Part shown: piece by piece, positions 7,053 to 16,024 of the stretch
Layout: every line of letters starts with the position of its first letter
Position numbering within the stretch: the first letter of the stretch is position 1
DNA from: Thermasporomyces sp040195635
GTDB lineage: Bacteria; Actinomycetota; Actinomycetes; Propionibacteriales; Actinopolymorphaceae
DNA: 64,000 nt
Assembly: GCF_040195635.1 (NCBI RefSeq)
Contig: NZ_JBEFTX010000018.1
Span: forward strand, 1 to 64,000
Direction: 5' to 3'
The notes under the pieces: model-generated
The model's database searches: none
What the model was told of the DNA's origin: nothing
What the model saw: the letters and a program-made list of their open reading frames with translations, nothing else
Translations under genes and position numbers: made by a program

Positions 7053-10000
7053 ATGGTGGGGAAGCTGAGGGTTCTCGGCGCGGCCGAGCACAACCTGCGT
7101 GACGTCGACGTCACGTTCGGGCCCGGCGTGACTGCCGTCGTCGGCGTGTCCGGCTCGGGGAAGTCGTCGCTCGCGTTCGACGTGATCTACACCGAGGCGC
7201 GGCGCCGGTTCATCGAGACGCTCGCACTCGGCCGTCGAGGCGGACGCGTGCCGGCCGCGCAGGTACGCAGCATCGAGGGGTTGGGGCCGGCGGTCGCGAT
7301 TGCCCAGAACGTGCTGAACGTCAATCCGGCTTCGACGGTGGCGACGTCGGTTGGCCTGCACCCGTTCCTGCGTATTCTCTACGCCCGATTCGCCGACGTC
7401 TCCTGCCCGCGTTGCGAGGTGCCGGTACGGGCGGTGTCGCGCGAAGAGCGGCTCGCCATCGCCCTGGACATGCTCGCCTCCGCGGGCACTGTCGAGGTCG
7501 AGGTGGCGGTGGTGCGGAGCCTTCGGCGCAGCCACGCGCGCCTGCTTGCCGGGCTGCGCGGCCAGTTCGATGCGGTCACGATCGACGGGCGTCCGTGGGC
7601 GGCGAGCAACTCCAGCCGCGTGCCGCGGCTCGACCCGACGGTCCCGCACGACGTGGTCGTACGCGTCGCCACGCTGCACGCGGGAGCGTCGGCGGCAGAC
7701 GTTCGCGCCACGCTCGAGCGTGCCGACGCGTTGGGCTCACCGGAGGTCCGTCTCGGCGGTACTCCGGTGCTGCGGGCGCCGATCTGTCCGAGCTGCTCGG
7801 CGTGGGTCCGGCCGCTGGAGCCGTCCGCGTTTCGCGACGCGGCGGTTCCTCGTGGGGAGACGATCCCCACACCTCCGCTGCCTTGTGGGGAGACGATCCC
7901 CACACCCCCGCTGGACACGTCGTCGCATCGCATCGCCGGCGTCACCCTGACCGAGTTGCTGGCCTGCTCGGTGAGCGAGGTTCTCGAGTTCGTCGACCAC
8001 CTGCCAGTCGGCCTGCGTGCTGCACGAATTCAGGATGAGCTGCTGCGGCGACTGAGGCCCCTGGTCACGTTGGGACTCGGCCACCTCAGCCTCGACCGGT
8101 CGATGCCGACGCTGTCGCGCGGAGAGGCGCAACGGACCCGACTCGCGGTCGTGCTCGGCGGCCGGCTCGAAGACCTCCTGCATGTCCTCGACGAGCCGAC
8201 CATCGGGCTGCACCACACCGATCTCAAACGCCTGCTGGATGCCATCGCGTCGTTGCCGGGGCCCGTCCTGATGGTCGAACACGACCGGGCCGCGATCGCC
8301 ATGGCCGACGATGTCGTCGAGATCGGCCCGGCCGGAGGCCGCGGCGGCGGCCAACTGGTCTTCCAAGGGACGCCCGCCGAACTGTGGCGCGCCGGCACGG
8401 CGTCCGGTCGCGGCTTCTCGGCGACGACGCGCACGCGTCGTGCGCGCCGCCCGCTCGCGGAGGGGCGGATCGGCATCACTGGCGCCCACCTGCGCAACCT
8501 GCGCGACCTCGACTGCGAGATCCCGCTCGGAGCGCTCACCGTCATCACGGGCCCGTCGGGAGCAGGCAAGACCACGCTCGCCCGCGACGTGTTGCTGGCC
8601 TCGATCCGAGCCAACGCGCCGATCGGTTGCGCGACCTTCGACGCTCCAGCCGTACGCGCAATCGCCGTCGATCAGAAACCGCTGGGCAACAACCCGCGTT
8701 CGAATCCGGCAACCTATACGAAGGTGTTCGACCGAATCCGCGACGTGTTCGCGAACGAGACCGGGCGATCCGCGTCGGAGTTCACGTTCAACCGAGCCGA
8801 AGGGGCGTGCCCGGAGTGCGAGGGGATGGGCGCGGTCGCCATCAGCCTGAGCGACCTGGCGCCCATCTGGATGCCGTGCGAGGCCTGCGACGGCCGCCGT
8901 TATCGGCCCGAGGTCCTCGAGGCAACATGGGCGGGGCTGTCGATCGCTGATGTGTTGGACTTGGGCGTCGACGAGGCCCACGCGCTTTTCGTCGAGCACC
9001 GGTCGGTCACGCGCATCCTCGAGACCTTGCAGGAGGTTGGGCTCGGCTATGTGACCCTCGGGCAACCCTCGCCCAGCCTCTCGGGCGGCGAAGCGCAACG
9101 AGTCCGCCTCGCTCGCGAGGTGACCAAGGCCAAGTCCGGCGACCTCGTGCTGCTCGACGAGCCCACGACCGGCCTTCACCCTGGCGACCTGGACCGACTC
9201 CTCACCGTGCTCGACAAGCTGACGGTCAACGGCTGCACCGTGGTCGTCGTCGAACACCAGGCCGACGTGATCGCCTCCGCCGACTGGCGGATCGATCTCG
9301 GCCCGGGCGGTGGTCCCGACGGCGGACGCCTCCAGAACTGCGGCCCGCCCGTGAACGAGAAGCAGCCGCGGGTGACGCCCCGCGCCAAGTCGCGCCGCGG
9401 CCGACGGTCGAGCGACGCCATCCAGGTGCGGGGCGCCCGCGCCCACAACCTGCAGGGTGTCGACGTCCAGTTCGCCAAGGGCCGATTCACCGTGGTGACG
9501 GGCGTGTCGGGATCCGGGAAATCGTCGTTGGTCCACGACGTCGTCGCGGCGGAGGCCAACAGGCGGCTGCTCGAGTGCCTGTCGGTCTACGAGCGCCAGT
9601 CGGTACGCGAAGGACCGGAAGCCCCGGTCGACTCGCTCACCGGGCTGGGCCCGACGACCATCATCGACGCGGGCGGGACGAACCTCGGTCCGGGTGGGCC
9701 TGCCGCCGAGCATGCGGCCCGGACGACCGTCGGCCGCTCCAGCGACCTCGACCGCCTCATCACGCTCGTCCTGGCGCGCACCGGTGTGAGGACCTGCCTC
9801 GCGTGCGGTAGTGACAGCGTCCGGCGTGGCTCGCCAACACCGGAGGCGGCGTGGGCCTGCGGCACCTGCGGGGCGGCCGCGGTGCCGATCGAGCCGCGGC
9901 ACCTCATGGGATCGCCCGTGTCCATCTGCCCGCAGTGCCTCGGTCTCGGCGTCGAGCGGGAGTTCGACTTCGACAAGGTGATCGTGAAGCCGGACGCACC

Positions 10001-11786
10001 GTTCGGCTCGGGAATCTTCGGCGGACCGCTCGCGTGGGTGCACGTGACCTCCGCGGACCGGTTCCTGCAGGCGCTCATCAGGCGCTACGACTTCGACCCG
10101 ACCACCACGCCATGGTCCGAGATGTCAGACGAGGCCCGGCACGCGATCTTGTTCGGCGTCGAGGGTTGGGTCGGCCTGAACTACTGGGCGCAGCAAGATC
10201 TCGGCGGCATGCACACAAGGGTGTTCACCTGCCGTGCGTGCGATGGCAACCGTCTGCGCGCTCCCTACCTGGCCATCCGCATCGGGCACCACGACCGCAA
10301 CGACCTGTTCTCGTCGTCATGTGCGGAGATCGAACAGGTCCTGACCTCGATGGAGGCGCCACTCGACACCCACGCGGCCGACGCCCGCAGGCTGGCGTTG
10401 CACCGCATCGGCTTCCTCCGCTCCGTCGGGCTCGGCTACCTCCACCTGAACCGCATGACCTGGACGTTGTCTGCGGGCGAGGCGCAGCGGATCAAGCTGG
10501 CGTCGGTGCTCGGCGGCGGCCTCGTCGGCATGACCGTTCTGCTCGACGAACCGTCCCGAGGGCTGCATCCCTCAGAAGTAGCCGCGCTCGCCGGCGCCCT
10601 GAGCGAGTTGCGCGACGCCGGCAACACCGTGATCGCCGTCGAACACGACCCCACCCTCATCCGCGCCGCCGACGATGTCCTCGAGATCGGCCCCGGTCCC
10701 GGACGTGCCGGCGGCCGCCTCATCGATCTCACCAGCGACCAGTCGGTCACCCGGGCGGCGCGCGACGGAGGAACCTCGGTCCCTCGCCGCGACCGACGGG
10801 TGCCGGCTGGGTGGATGCACGTCACGGGCGTACGTGAGAACAACCTGCGCGGCCTCGACGTCCGCATCCCGCTCGGCGTGCAGGTCGGCGTGTGCGGTGT
10901 GTCCGGGTCGGGAAAGTCCTCGCTCGTCGTCGACACGATCGCGCTGGGACTGGCGCGACCGAAAACCAACATCACCGGCGTCGGCGTCATCCGCGTCCAG
11001 CCCGGCGTTCACGACGCCATTTCGGGAGCGCCCGGCCGCACCATCGTCGCCGACCAGGCCTGCGCCGAGATCACCTCACCCGGCATGTTCCTCGGGTTCA
11101 TCAACGCGGTCCGCAAGTCGTTCGCCGCAAGCGAAGCGGCCCGCGAGCAGGGCATCACGATCAAGGACCTCGCCTACGGCTGCGACGCCTGCGGCGGCAA
11201 GGGGACGTGGCAGGAGGGCATGTCGTTCCTGCCGTCGGTGACCCAGATCTGCGAGGCGTGCGGCGGTTCCGGCTACCGCCGCGAGGTCGCCGCCCTGGTC
11301 GAGCGGGGCCGAACCCTCGCCGACATCGAAGCCCTCACCATCGGCGAACTCGTCGAGGAGTGGGGCGACATCGACGCCGTGCACCGCGTCGGCGACGCCG
11401 CTCTCGCGCTCGGCCTCGGCTACCTCATCGTCCGCCAGCCCGGTTGGAGCCTCTCGGGCGGCGAAGCGCAGCGACTCAAGCTCGCCAAACAGCTCGCCCG
11501 CCCCGCCAAGGAGGGCAGCCTCTACGTCCTCGACGAGCCCACCGTCGGTCTGCAGGTCACCGACGTCGCCGTGCTTGCTCGCGCCCTCGACACGATCGTC
11601 GACGCCGGCAACACCGTCCTGGTGGTCGAGCACGATCCCGTCCTCCTCGCCACCTGCGACTGGCTCATCGAACTCGGTCCCGGTGCCGGACCCGACGGTG
11701 GCGAGATCGTTTTCGAGGGCCCACCCGAAGAACTCGCCAAGACCGACACAGCCACCGCGCCGTACATCCTCGAGGCCCTCACATGA
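7053..11786 (+). CDS. Giant UvrA-like ATPase with four ABC domains (tandem fused UvrA)
   Basis: The 1577-residue protein is about twice the usual UvrA length. Four complete ATPase units are visible, with Walker A at about residues 31-38, 499, 817 and 1281 (GVSGSGKSS, GPSGAGKTT, GVSGSGKSS, GVSGSGKSS) and signatures at about 353, 675, 1139 and 1466 (LSRGEAQR, LSGGEAQR, LSAGEAQR, LSGGEAQR), each followed by LDEP. Cys-pair zinc modules of UvrA type are present (CPEC...CEAC near 585-612; CDAC...CEAC near 1375-1405). UvrA normally dimerises; here one chain carries the equivalent of a dimer. It may bind DNA or act as a UvrA2-like damage, drug or self-resistance protein; function unproven. ATG 7053 is followed by GTG 7056. 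The 3' end overlaps the next gene (ATGA). Confidence 0.88.
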   Translation: MVGKLRVLGAAEHNLRDVDVTFGPGVTAVVGVSGSGKSSLAFDVIYTEARRRFIETLALGRRGGRVPAAQVRSIEGLGPAVAIAQNVLNVNPASTVATSVGLHPFLRILYARFADVSCPRCEVPVRAVSREERLAIALDMLASAGTVEVEVAVVRSLRRSHARLLAGLRGQFDAVTIDGRPWAASNSSRVPRLDPTVPHDVVVRVATLHAGASAADVRATLERADALGSPEVRLGGTPVLRAPICPSCSAWVRPLEPSAFRDAAVPRGETIPTPPLPCGETIPTPPLDTSSHRIAGVTLTELLACSVSEVLEFVDHLPVGLRAARIQDELLRRLRPLVTLGLGHLSLDRSMPTLSRGEAQRTRLAVVLGGRLEDLLHVLDEPTIGLHHTDLKRLLDAIASLPGPVLMVEHDRAAIAMADDVVEIGPAGGRGGGQLVFQGTPAELWRAGTASGRGFSATTRTRRARRPLAEGRIGITGAHLRNLRDLDCEIPLGALTVITGPSGAGKTTLARDVLLASIRANAPIGCATFDAPAVRAIAVDQKPLGNNPRSNPATYTKVFDRIRDVFANETGRSASEFTFNRAEGACPECEGMGAVAISLSDLAPIWMPCEACDGRRYRPEVLEATWAGLSIADVLDLGVDEAHALFVEHRSVTRILETLQEVGLGYVTLGQPSPSLSGGEAQRVRLAREVTKAKSGDLVLLDEPTTGLHPGDLDRLLTVLDKLTVNGCTVVVVEHQADVIASADWRIDLGPGGGPDGGRLQNCGPPVNEKQPRVTPRAKSRRGRRSSDAIQVRGARAHNLQGVDVQFAKGRFTVVTGVSGSGKSSLVHDVVAAEANRRLLECLSVYERQSVREGPEAPVDSLTGLGPTTIIDAGGTNLGPGGPAAEHAARTTVGRSSDLDRLITLVLARTGVRTCLACGSDSVRRGSPTPEAAWACGTCGAAAVPIEPRHLMGSPVSICPQCLGLGVEREFDFDKVIVKPDAPFGSGIFGGPLAWVHVTSADRFLQALIRRYDFDPTTTPWSEMSDEARHAILFGVEGWVGLNYWAQQDLGGMHTRVFTCRACDGNRLRAPYLAIRIGHHDRNDLFSSSCAEIEQVLTSMEAPLDTHAADARRLALHRIGFLRSVGLGYLHLNRMTWTLSAGEAQRIKLASVLGGGLVGMTVLLDEPSRGLHPSEVAALAGALSELRDAGNTVIAVEHDPTLIRAADDVLEIGPGPGRAGGRLIDLTSDQSVTRAARDGGTSVPRRDRRVPAGWMHVTGVRENNLRGLDVRIPLGVQVGVCGVSGSGKSSLVVDTIALGLARPKTNITGVGVIRVQPGVHDAISGAPGRTIVADQACAEITSPGMFLGFINAVRKSFAASEAAREQGITIKDLAYGCDACGGKGTWQEGMSFLPSVTQICEACGGSGYRREVAALVERGRTLADIEALTIGELVEEWGDIDAVHRVGDAALALGLGYLIVRQPGWSLSGGEAQRLKLAKQLARPAKEGSLYVLDEPTVGLQVTDVAVLARALDTIVDAGNTVLVVEHDPVLLATCDWLIELGPGAGPDGGEIVFEGPPEELAKTDTATAPYILEALT
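7852..7917 (+). repeat. Two tandem 33-bp palindrome-bearing repeats inside the UvrA-like gene
   Basis: Two consecutive 33-bp units (7852-7884, 7885-7917) each start with the identical 19-mer GTGGGGAGACGATCCCCAC, whose arms GTGGGGA and TCCCCAC are a perfect inverted repeat around GACGA. Each unit adds 11 codons (GETIPTPPL-like), so the reading frame is kept. They lie just after a CxxC segment of the first ATPase unit and look like an inserted, expanded element. Confidence 0.85.
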
Positions 11787-12826
11787 AGATGACATCGCTC
11801 CTGCTCGGAGATCCGTCCCCGTCGCTCCAGTGGCGCGCGGCGGTCGAGCTCGAGGGAATCACCGCTGACAACGACGACGTGCAGGAGTCGCGCGCCGAGA
11901 TCCGCGAGAGCGCTGTGGTCCGGTCGCTCCTCGCTCGGCTCGAAGCCGCGCGCCACCGACCCAACGCTGCGGGCTACCTGCTCTGTCAGCTCGCGTACCT
12001 CGGGTACACCGGGCCCGAGTTGGGCGACGCGGTCGACGCCATTTTCGCCCGCCAGCAGGAGGACGGGTCGTGGCGAGTGTGGCTCGACGACGACAACGAT
12101 CAGCCCGCACCCAATCCCACCCGGAAAGCACAGCCACAGTTGGCCCCATCCGATGGACCGCGGTTCGTCCCCATGCAGACCGTCGTGCCGTTGCGCGGCA
12201 TCGCCGCTGCGGGCTTTGCCACCGACCCTCGTGCCGAGCGCGCCTACGAATGGCTCCTGGGCGTACGCCTCCCCGACGGGTCCTGGCCGTCCGGACCCAA
12301 AGCCGATCTCGGCGGTCCCGGACGCCCCTCACAGCCGGAGAAGGACTACCGGCGACTCACCCGAGGCGCTGGGTGCCGATCGTCGACGACCGGCGCCGTC
12401 GCCTGCTTCGCGCTGCACCCCGAGCGGAGACGATCGGACGCCGCCCGCATCGGCGTCGACCATCTCCTCGCCCGAGAGACCCGAGACGAATCGACGCTCG
12501 GCTGGGAGGTCTCCCGCCTCGTCGGGCTCGAACGGGCCATGGGACAGGTCACCTTCTACGTCACCTTCGATCTCGCCTTTCTCCTCGACCTCGCGTCCCG
12601 ATGCGGCGTCTCACCGCAGGACCGACGAGTGCGAGAGCTCGTCGCCTACCTCGAGACGTTGCGAGGGCCGTATGGCCTTTGGCAGCACCACGCCCACCCG
12701 CAGCTGTCCCGCTGGCTGACGTTCGACCTCGAGTGCAGCCTCCGCCGGCTCGCCGACGGCGACTGGATCGGCAACGAAGAACCCGCCGCCTTCACGCCCT
12801 ACAGACGGGGGCGGCGGCGCTACTAG
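11783..12826 (+). CDS. Alpha/alpha-toroid (prenyltransferase/squalene-cyclase-like) protein
   Basis: The 347-residue protein is built of repeated helical hairpins with GSW turns: QQEDGSWRVW, LLGVRLPDGSWPSG and LETLRGPYGLWQ. These QxxDGSW-like repeats mark the terpene-cyclase/prenyltransferase toroid superfamily. No DxDD cyclase motif or full prenyltransferase zinc site is obvious, so catalysis is unassigned. There is no signal peptide. The start ATG overlaps the stop of the UvrA-like gene (ATGA at 11783-11786), implying translational coupling and a joint role with that protein. Confidence 0.65.
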   Translation: MKMTSLLLGDPSPSLQWRAAVELEGITADNDDVQESRAEIRESAVVRSLLARLEAARHRPNAAGYLLCQLAYLGYTGPELGDAVDAIFARQQEDGSWRVWLDDDNDQPAPNPTRKAQPQLAPSDGPRFVPMQTVVPLRGIAAAGFATDPRAERAYEWLLGVRLPDGSWPSGPKADLGGPGRPSQPEKDYRRLTRGAGCRSSTTGAVACFALHPERRRSDAARIGVDHLLARETRDESTLGWEVSRLVGLERAMGQVTFYVTFDLAFLLDLASRCGVSPQDRRVRELVAYLETLRGPYGLWQHHAHPQLSRWLTFDLECSLRRLADGDWIGNEEPAAFTPYRRGRRRY

Positions 12827-12841
12827 CGGGGCAATACCCCG
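12827..12841. terminator. Short hairpin between convergent genes
   Basis: CGGGG-CAATA-CCCCG starts immediately after the toroid gene stop and lies between it and the convergent oxidoreductase. The 5-bp GC stem could serve as a weak bidirectional terminator, but it has no U-tract. Confidence 0.3.
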
Positions 12842-12865
12842 GCTCGCGTCCGGCGGCTGCCAGGT

Positions 12866-14083
12866 TCACCAGGCAGGATTCTCCGGGCCGTCCCCGAAGT
12901 CCGGGATCGGCAACCGGGCACCACCCTGGCGGGCCGACTCGAACGCGATCACACCCGGCAGCGTGAACCGGGCCGCCTTCCAGGCGTTCACCGGCGGCTG
13001 CGTCTTGGTTGTCACCGCCCGGACGAAATCGTCGGCCAGGAAGTGGTGGGAGCCCTCGTGCCCGTTGTGCGCGCCCTCGAACTCCTTGGGCAGCCGGCTG
13101 CGGTCCTGCACCTTGGCGGTGCCGGAGGCGAAGCTCTGCATCAGTGCCGGGTCGACGTCGCCGAATCCCTCCGGCATCTGACGTTCGCGGGTGTAGAAGA
13201 GATCGCTGATGTCGAGGGTGTCGCCCTTGCGGTAGTCCTCACCCTCGGTCTTGATGCTCCAGGTGGCGCCGTGACCGGTCTGCTCCATCACCGAATCGGT
13301 GCCGTAGAACCGGAACCTGGACTCATGCCCCTGCCAGTAGCCGACCCGGCGGAACTCGTTGGTGCGCATCGCGCCGCCGTCGGCGAGATGAAACAGCCCG
13401 CTCATGTTGGAGAAGTCGTTGCCCCACAGCGACACGTCCTTGTCGAAGACGCCGTCTCCGCGATCGTCGACGATGCCGATGCAGCTGACGCTGGTGGCGT
13501 AGGTCGGCAGCGCGCCGAGGACGCCTCCGATCGCGTGCGTCGGGTAGAGCATGGGCGGGTAGCTGGCGGTCTTCTTCCAGTCCTCGCCGCCGCTGTACTT
13601 GTAGGCGGCGTAGAAGCCGTTGTCCATGTCGTGGACGTAGTCGCCCTCGGCGTAGAACACCCGTCCGAACGCGCCCTCGGCGACCTTGTCGCGGGCCCAG
13701 ACCACGGCCGGGTTGTAGTAGCTGGTCTCGCCCATCATGTAGATCAGCCCGGTCTCGGTGACCTTGTCGACGATCGCCTTGATCTCCTCGACGGTGATCG
13801 CCATCGGCACCGCGGAGTAGACGTTCTTTCCGGCCTCCAGGGCCTGCAGCACCAGCGAGCCGTGCGTCCAGCGCTGGGTCATCACCGCCACCGAGTCCAC
13901 GTCGGAGGCCAGCATTTCCTCGGCGTCGGCGAACGTGCCGGCCAGGTCGTACTTCTCCTGGTGCTCCTTGGCCCGTTCGGGAACGAGGTCACAGGCGTAG
14001 ACCGCCTCGACGTCGGGATGCATCTGCCACAACGAGATGAAACTGCGGGCGAACTGCCCGGTACCGATGACGCCGATCTTCAT
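12866..14083 (-). CDS. Gfo/Idh/MocA-family oxidoreductase
   Basis: The 405-residue protein starts with a Rossmann NAD(P) motif (GVIGTGQFARSF, residues 4-15), has an acidic strand end (YACDLVPERA) and then the C-terminal alpha/beta substrate domain, including YPPMLYPTHAIGG. These enzymes oxidise or reduce sugars, inositols or related polyols. The usual EKP segment reads SAVP here, so the Lys normally found there is absent; some subfamilies carry such variants. ATG 14083 is chosen because AAGGA lies 8 bases upstream; an ATG at 14092 is too close to it. The gene is isolated and faces the toroid gene. The substrate is unknown. Confidence 0.85.
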   Translation of the reverse strand: MKIGVIGTGQFARSFISLWQMHPDVEAVYACDLVPERAKEHQEKYDLAGTFADAEEMLASDVDSVAVMTQRWTHGSLVLQALEAGKNVYSAVPMAITVEEIKAIVDKVTETGLIYMMGETSYYNPAVVWARDKVAEGAFGRVFYAEGDYVHDMDNGFYAAYKYSGGEDWKKTASYPPMLYPTHAIGGVLGALPTYATSVSCIGIVDDRGDGVFDKDVSLWGNDFSNMSGLFHLADGGAMRTNEFRRVGYWQGHESRFRFYGTDSVMEQTGHGATWSIKTEGEDYRKGDTLDISDLFYTRERQMPEGFGDVDPALMQSFASGTAKVQDRSRLPKEFEGAHNGHEGSHHFLADDFVRAVTTKTQPPVNAWKAARFTLPGVIAFESARQGGARLPIPDFGDGPENPAW

Positions 14084-14282
14084 GTAGATCATCCTTGCCG
14101 CTGGTCTTGGTCGTGTACGAGCGGGGATCGCCCTGCCGGGTTCACACCCACGTGAGGGCGCCGAGACAGGCTACGGGCCGCCGCAGTCCCGGACCACTCC
14201 CGGACCGAAGCAGGACACCGGGCTGACTCGCCTGGTCCCATGGCCGGCTCCCCGACGTCGGCCGGACCGCGCCACCGGTAGG

Positions 14283-14390
14283 CGACACCTTGGTGAAGTT
14301 GAACTCGCTCGCGACTCGCTGCCGGGAGATCGCGACTAGCCCTTCGGCGTCCGCGATCCGGACGCGAAATGTCGGCTTGCCGGACCGACT
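14283..14390 (-). pseudogene. Probable remnant of a TetR-family repressor N-terminus
   Basis: On the minus strand this frame reads FRVRIADAEGLVAISRQRVA and then SEFNFTKVS. It closely follows the start of TetR DNA-binding domains (ADAEGL, then SxRRVA and an L/F-G helix). The similarity stops after the first turns of the helix-turn-helix, and no complete repressor follows in any frame down to 14084. The fragment lies divergent to the reductase gene, where a cognate repressor would be expected, and next to a TetR-type palindrome (14392-14412). A chance match is possible. Confidence 0.42.
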
Positions 14391-14412
14391 AACTGTGTCT
14401 ACGATACACAGT
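14377..14412 (+). promoter_or_regulatory. Promoter with overlapping TetR-type operator for the reductase gene
   Basis: TTGCCG (14377-14382), 17 bases, then TACGAT (14400-14405) forms a good housekeeping-type promoter for the gene starting at 14509. The -10 box lies within the imperfect palindrome ACTGTGT...ACACAGT (14392-14412), so a bound repressor would block transcription. No intact TetR gene remains beside it. Confidence 0.55.
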
Positions 14413-14508
14413 GTCTGGCAGACGCAGTGTTGGCCACGTCGCGTTGGATGCTTTGACAGGAAGCTCACCGGGAAGGCGACGGCGGGTCGCCACGAGGAGG
14501 ACAGTGCA

Positions 14509-15129
14509 ATGACCACACGTATGGGCAAGGTGATCGCCGAGATCACGATCTCGGCCGACGGGTACGTGGCCGGGCCCAACCAGAGCGAGGAACGCCCGTT
14601 CGGTGAGGACGGCGGCGACGGCTGGGGCGACAAGCTGCACGCCTGGATGTTCGACGGCTCCGAGGAGAACCCGGCCGAGGTCGAGCAGCCGACAGCGCCT
14701 GGGGCGTTCGTGATTGGCCGCAACATGTTCGGCCCCGTGCGTGGCGAGTGGGACCGGCAGTGGAACGGCTGGTGGGGCGACGATCCGCCGTTCCACGCCC
14801 CGGTCTTCGTGCTCACCCATCACGCGCGCGATCCGCAGCCGATGGACGGCGGAACCACGTACTACTTCGTCACCGACGGAATCGAGTCGGCACTGGCACA
14901 GGCACGCGCGGCGGCCGGCGACGGCGATGTCTCTCTCCAGGGAGGCGCGGCCACCATCAACCAGTACCTCGCCGCCGGCCTGGTCGACGAGCTACGGCTG
15001 CACATTGCGCCACTCACGCTCGGCGCCGGCGCGCGGCTGTTCGAGGGTGTCCCGCCGCTGAAACTCGAGCAGGTGGAATCGCGAGTAGCGAAGACGGTGA
15101 CGCACGTGACCTACCGCGTGCTGTCCTGA
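14509..15129 (+). CDS. RibD C-terminal/dihydrofolate-reductase-like family protein
   Basis: The 206-residue protein has the RibD-C/DHFR-like fold: the opening strand KVIAEITISADGYVAGPNQ (residues 6-24), AFVIGRNMFG, VFVLTHHARDPQP and the nucleotide-binding VSLQGGAATINQYLAAGL. It is probably an NADPH-dependent reductase of unknown substrate; members are common as stand-alone genes in actinomycetes and are not classical folate reductases. AGGAGG at 14495-14500 fixes the ATG at 14509. A strong promoter with an overlapping palindrome lies upstream, and the neighbouring repressor appears decayed, so expression may be constitutive. Confidence 0.82.
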   Translation: MTTRMGKVIAEITISADGYVAGPNQSEERPFGEDGGDGWGDKLHAWMFDGSEENPAEVEQPTAPGAFVIGRNMFGPVRGEWDRQWNGWWGDDPPFHAPVFVLTHHARDPQPMDGGTTYYFVTDGIESALAQARAAAGDGDVSLQGGAATINQYLAAGLVDELRLHIAPLTLGAGARLFEGVPPLKLEQVESRVAKTVTHVTYRVLS

Positions 15130-15211
15130 GCAGGACGGCGGTGTGCGCGACTACCGCGCACCCCAGCTTGTGACGTCCGGACAGATGCCCGCCCCTTGCG
15201 GCGCTGGGCGG

Positions 15212-16024
15212 TCAGCTCGCTGGTGTGCAGTCGAGGGTGTGAGGCGAGAGTGTGGCGACCAGGCGTAGCTCACCGATGACTGTGGAGGCGTCGTTGTCGA
15301 CGTTCGCGCCGGCCCACTGGACAGCCTGCCTGCGCAGTCTCTCGTCTCGTGCGAGCACGATGCCGGCCAGTTCGGTGAACAGTTCCTTGCAGGTCGGGTT
15401 GCCCGGTCCGTAGGCACACATCAGGTCTGCCTCTCGTACACGATTCTCGGAGTCGTAGGCAATGGTGACCTCGAGCTCGCTCGCGGTATTACCTCGAGGA
15501 CTGCACTCCGCGCGTCTGGGTGATCGACTGTTGATGCGGGAGTGGAACTCGCAGGTCCATTCCTTCTGGGCAAGCCAGTCCCTGGCAATTGCCGACACCG
15601 TCGCTCCGCGAATGTAGCGTTGCGTCCCATGCGGAAAGTGGGCATCGACGGTTGGCGGGTCGGTCGGACCCTTCGGACCGGTACCTGCGAAAACCCCGAT
15701 CGCAGCCCCTGTTCCCCCGGCCACGAGCACCATGAACACGAGCGCAACCACCATCGCCGGTCGCCGGCGCCGCCGCGGGAAGCCTTGTGCGGGCGGGTAC
15801 GAACGATGCGGCTGCGGGCTGGGCGACAGCGGAGGCTGCATTCCCCATTGCGGCTGATATTCCCACGTCCGCGGTGGCGGCTCCCGCGGTGGCTGCGGCG
15901 CCCATTGCGGCTCGTGCCGCCCTGCGAGCTGCGGTGGCGGTGGCGGCGGCTCCCGATGCGGTGGCCGTGCCGGCGTCGTGCGGTGTGGTCGCGGCCGCCA
16001 CTGCGGGGAGGCTGGCGTGGTCAT
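15212..16024 (-). CDS. Single-pass membrane protein with Pro-rich N-terminus
   Basis: The 270-residue protein has about 100 Pro/Arg/Gln-rich cytoplasmic residues, a basic stop (RRRRRP), one membrane helix (about 22 hydrophobic residues) and an extracytoplasmic domain of about 140 residues with several Cys residues. I recognise no family. It is the last gene of a three-gene set: its ATG overlaps the stop of the upstream gene (ATGA at 16021-16024). The architecture parallels that of the preceding gene (low-complexity N-terminus, one helix, small exterior domain), so the two probably act together at the cell surface with the lipoprotein peptidase encoded first. Function unknown. Confidence 0.72.
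   Translation of the reverse strand: MTTPASPQWRPRPHRTTPARPPHREPPPPPPQLAGRHEPQWAPQPPREPPPRTWEYQPQWGMQPPLSPSPQPHRSYPPAQGFPRRRRRPAMVVALVFMVLVAGGTGAAIGVFAGTGPKGPTDPPTVDAHFPHGTQRYIRGATVSAIARDWLAQKEWTCEFHSRINSRSPRRAECSPRGNTASELEVTIAYDSENRVREADLMCAYGPGNPTCKELFTELAGIVLARDERLRRQAVQWAGANVDNDASTVIGELRLVATLSPHTLDCTPAS

Noticed and set aside
7852..7917. Palindromic repeat considered as a CRISPR-like unit
   Set aside because: Only two units, no variable spacers, in frame within a coding gene, no cas genes nearby.
7737..10043. Long minus-strand open frame opposite the UvrA-like gene
   Set aside because: Arg/Gly-rich shadow of a well-supported gene, with no ribosome site or motif.
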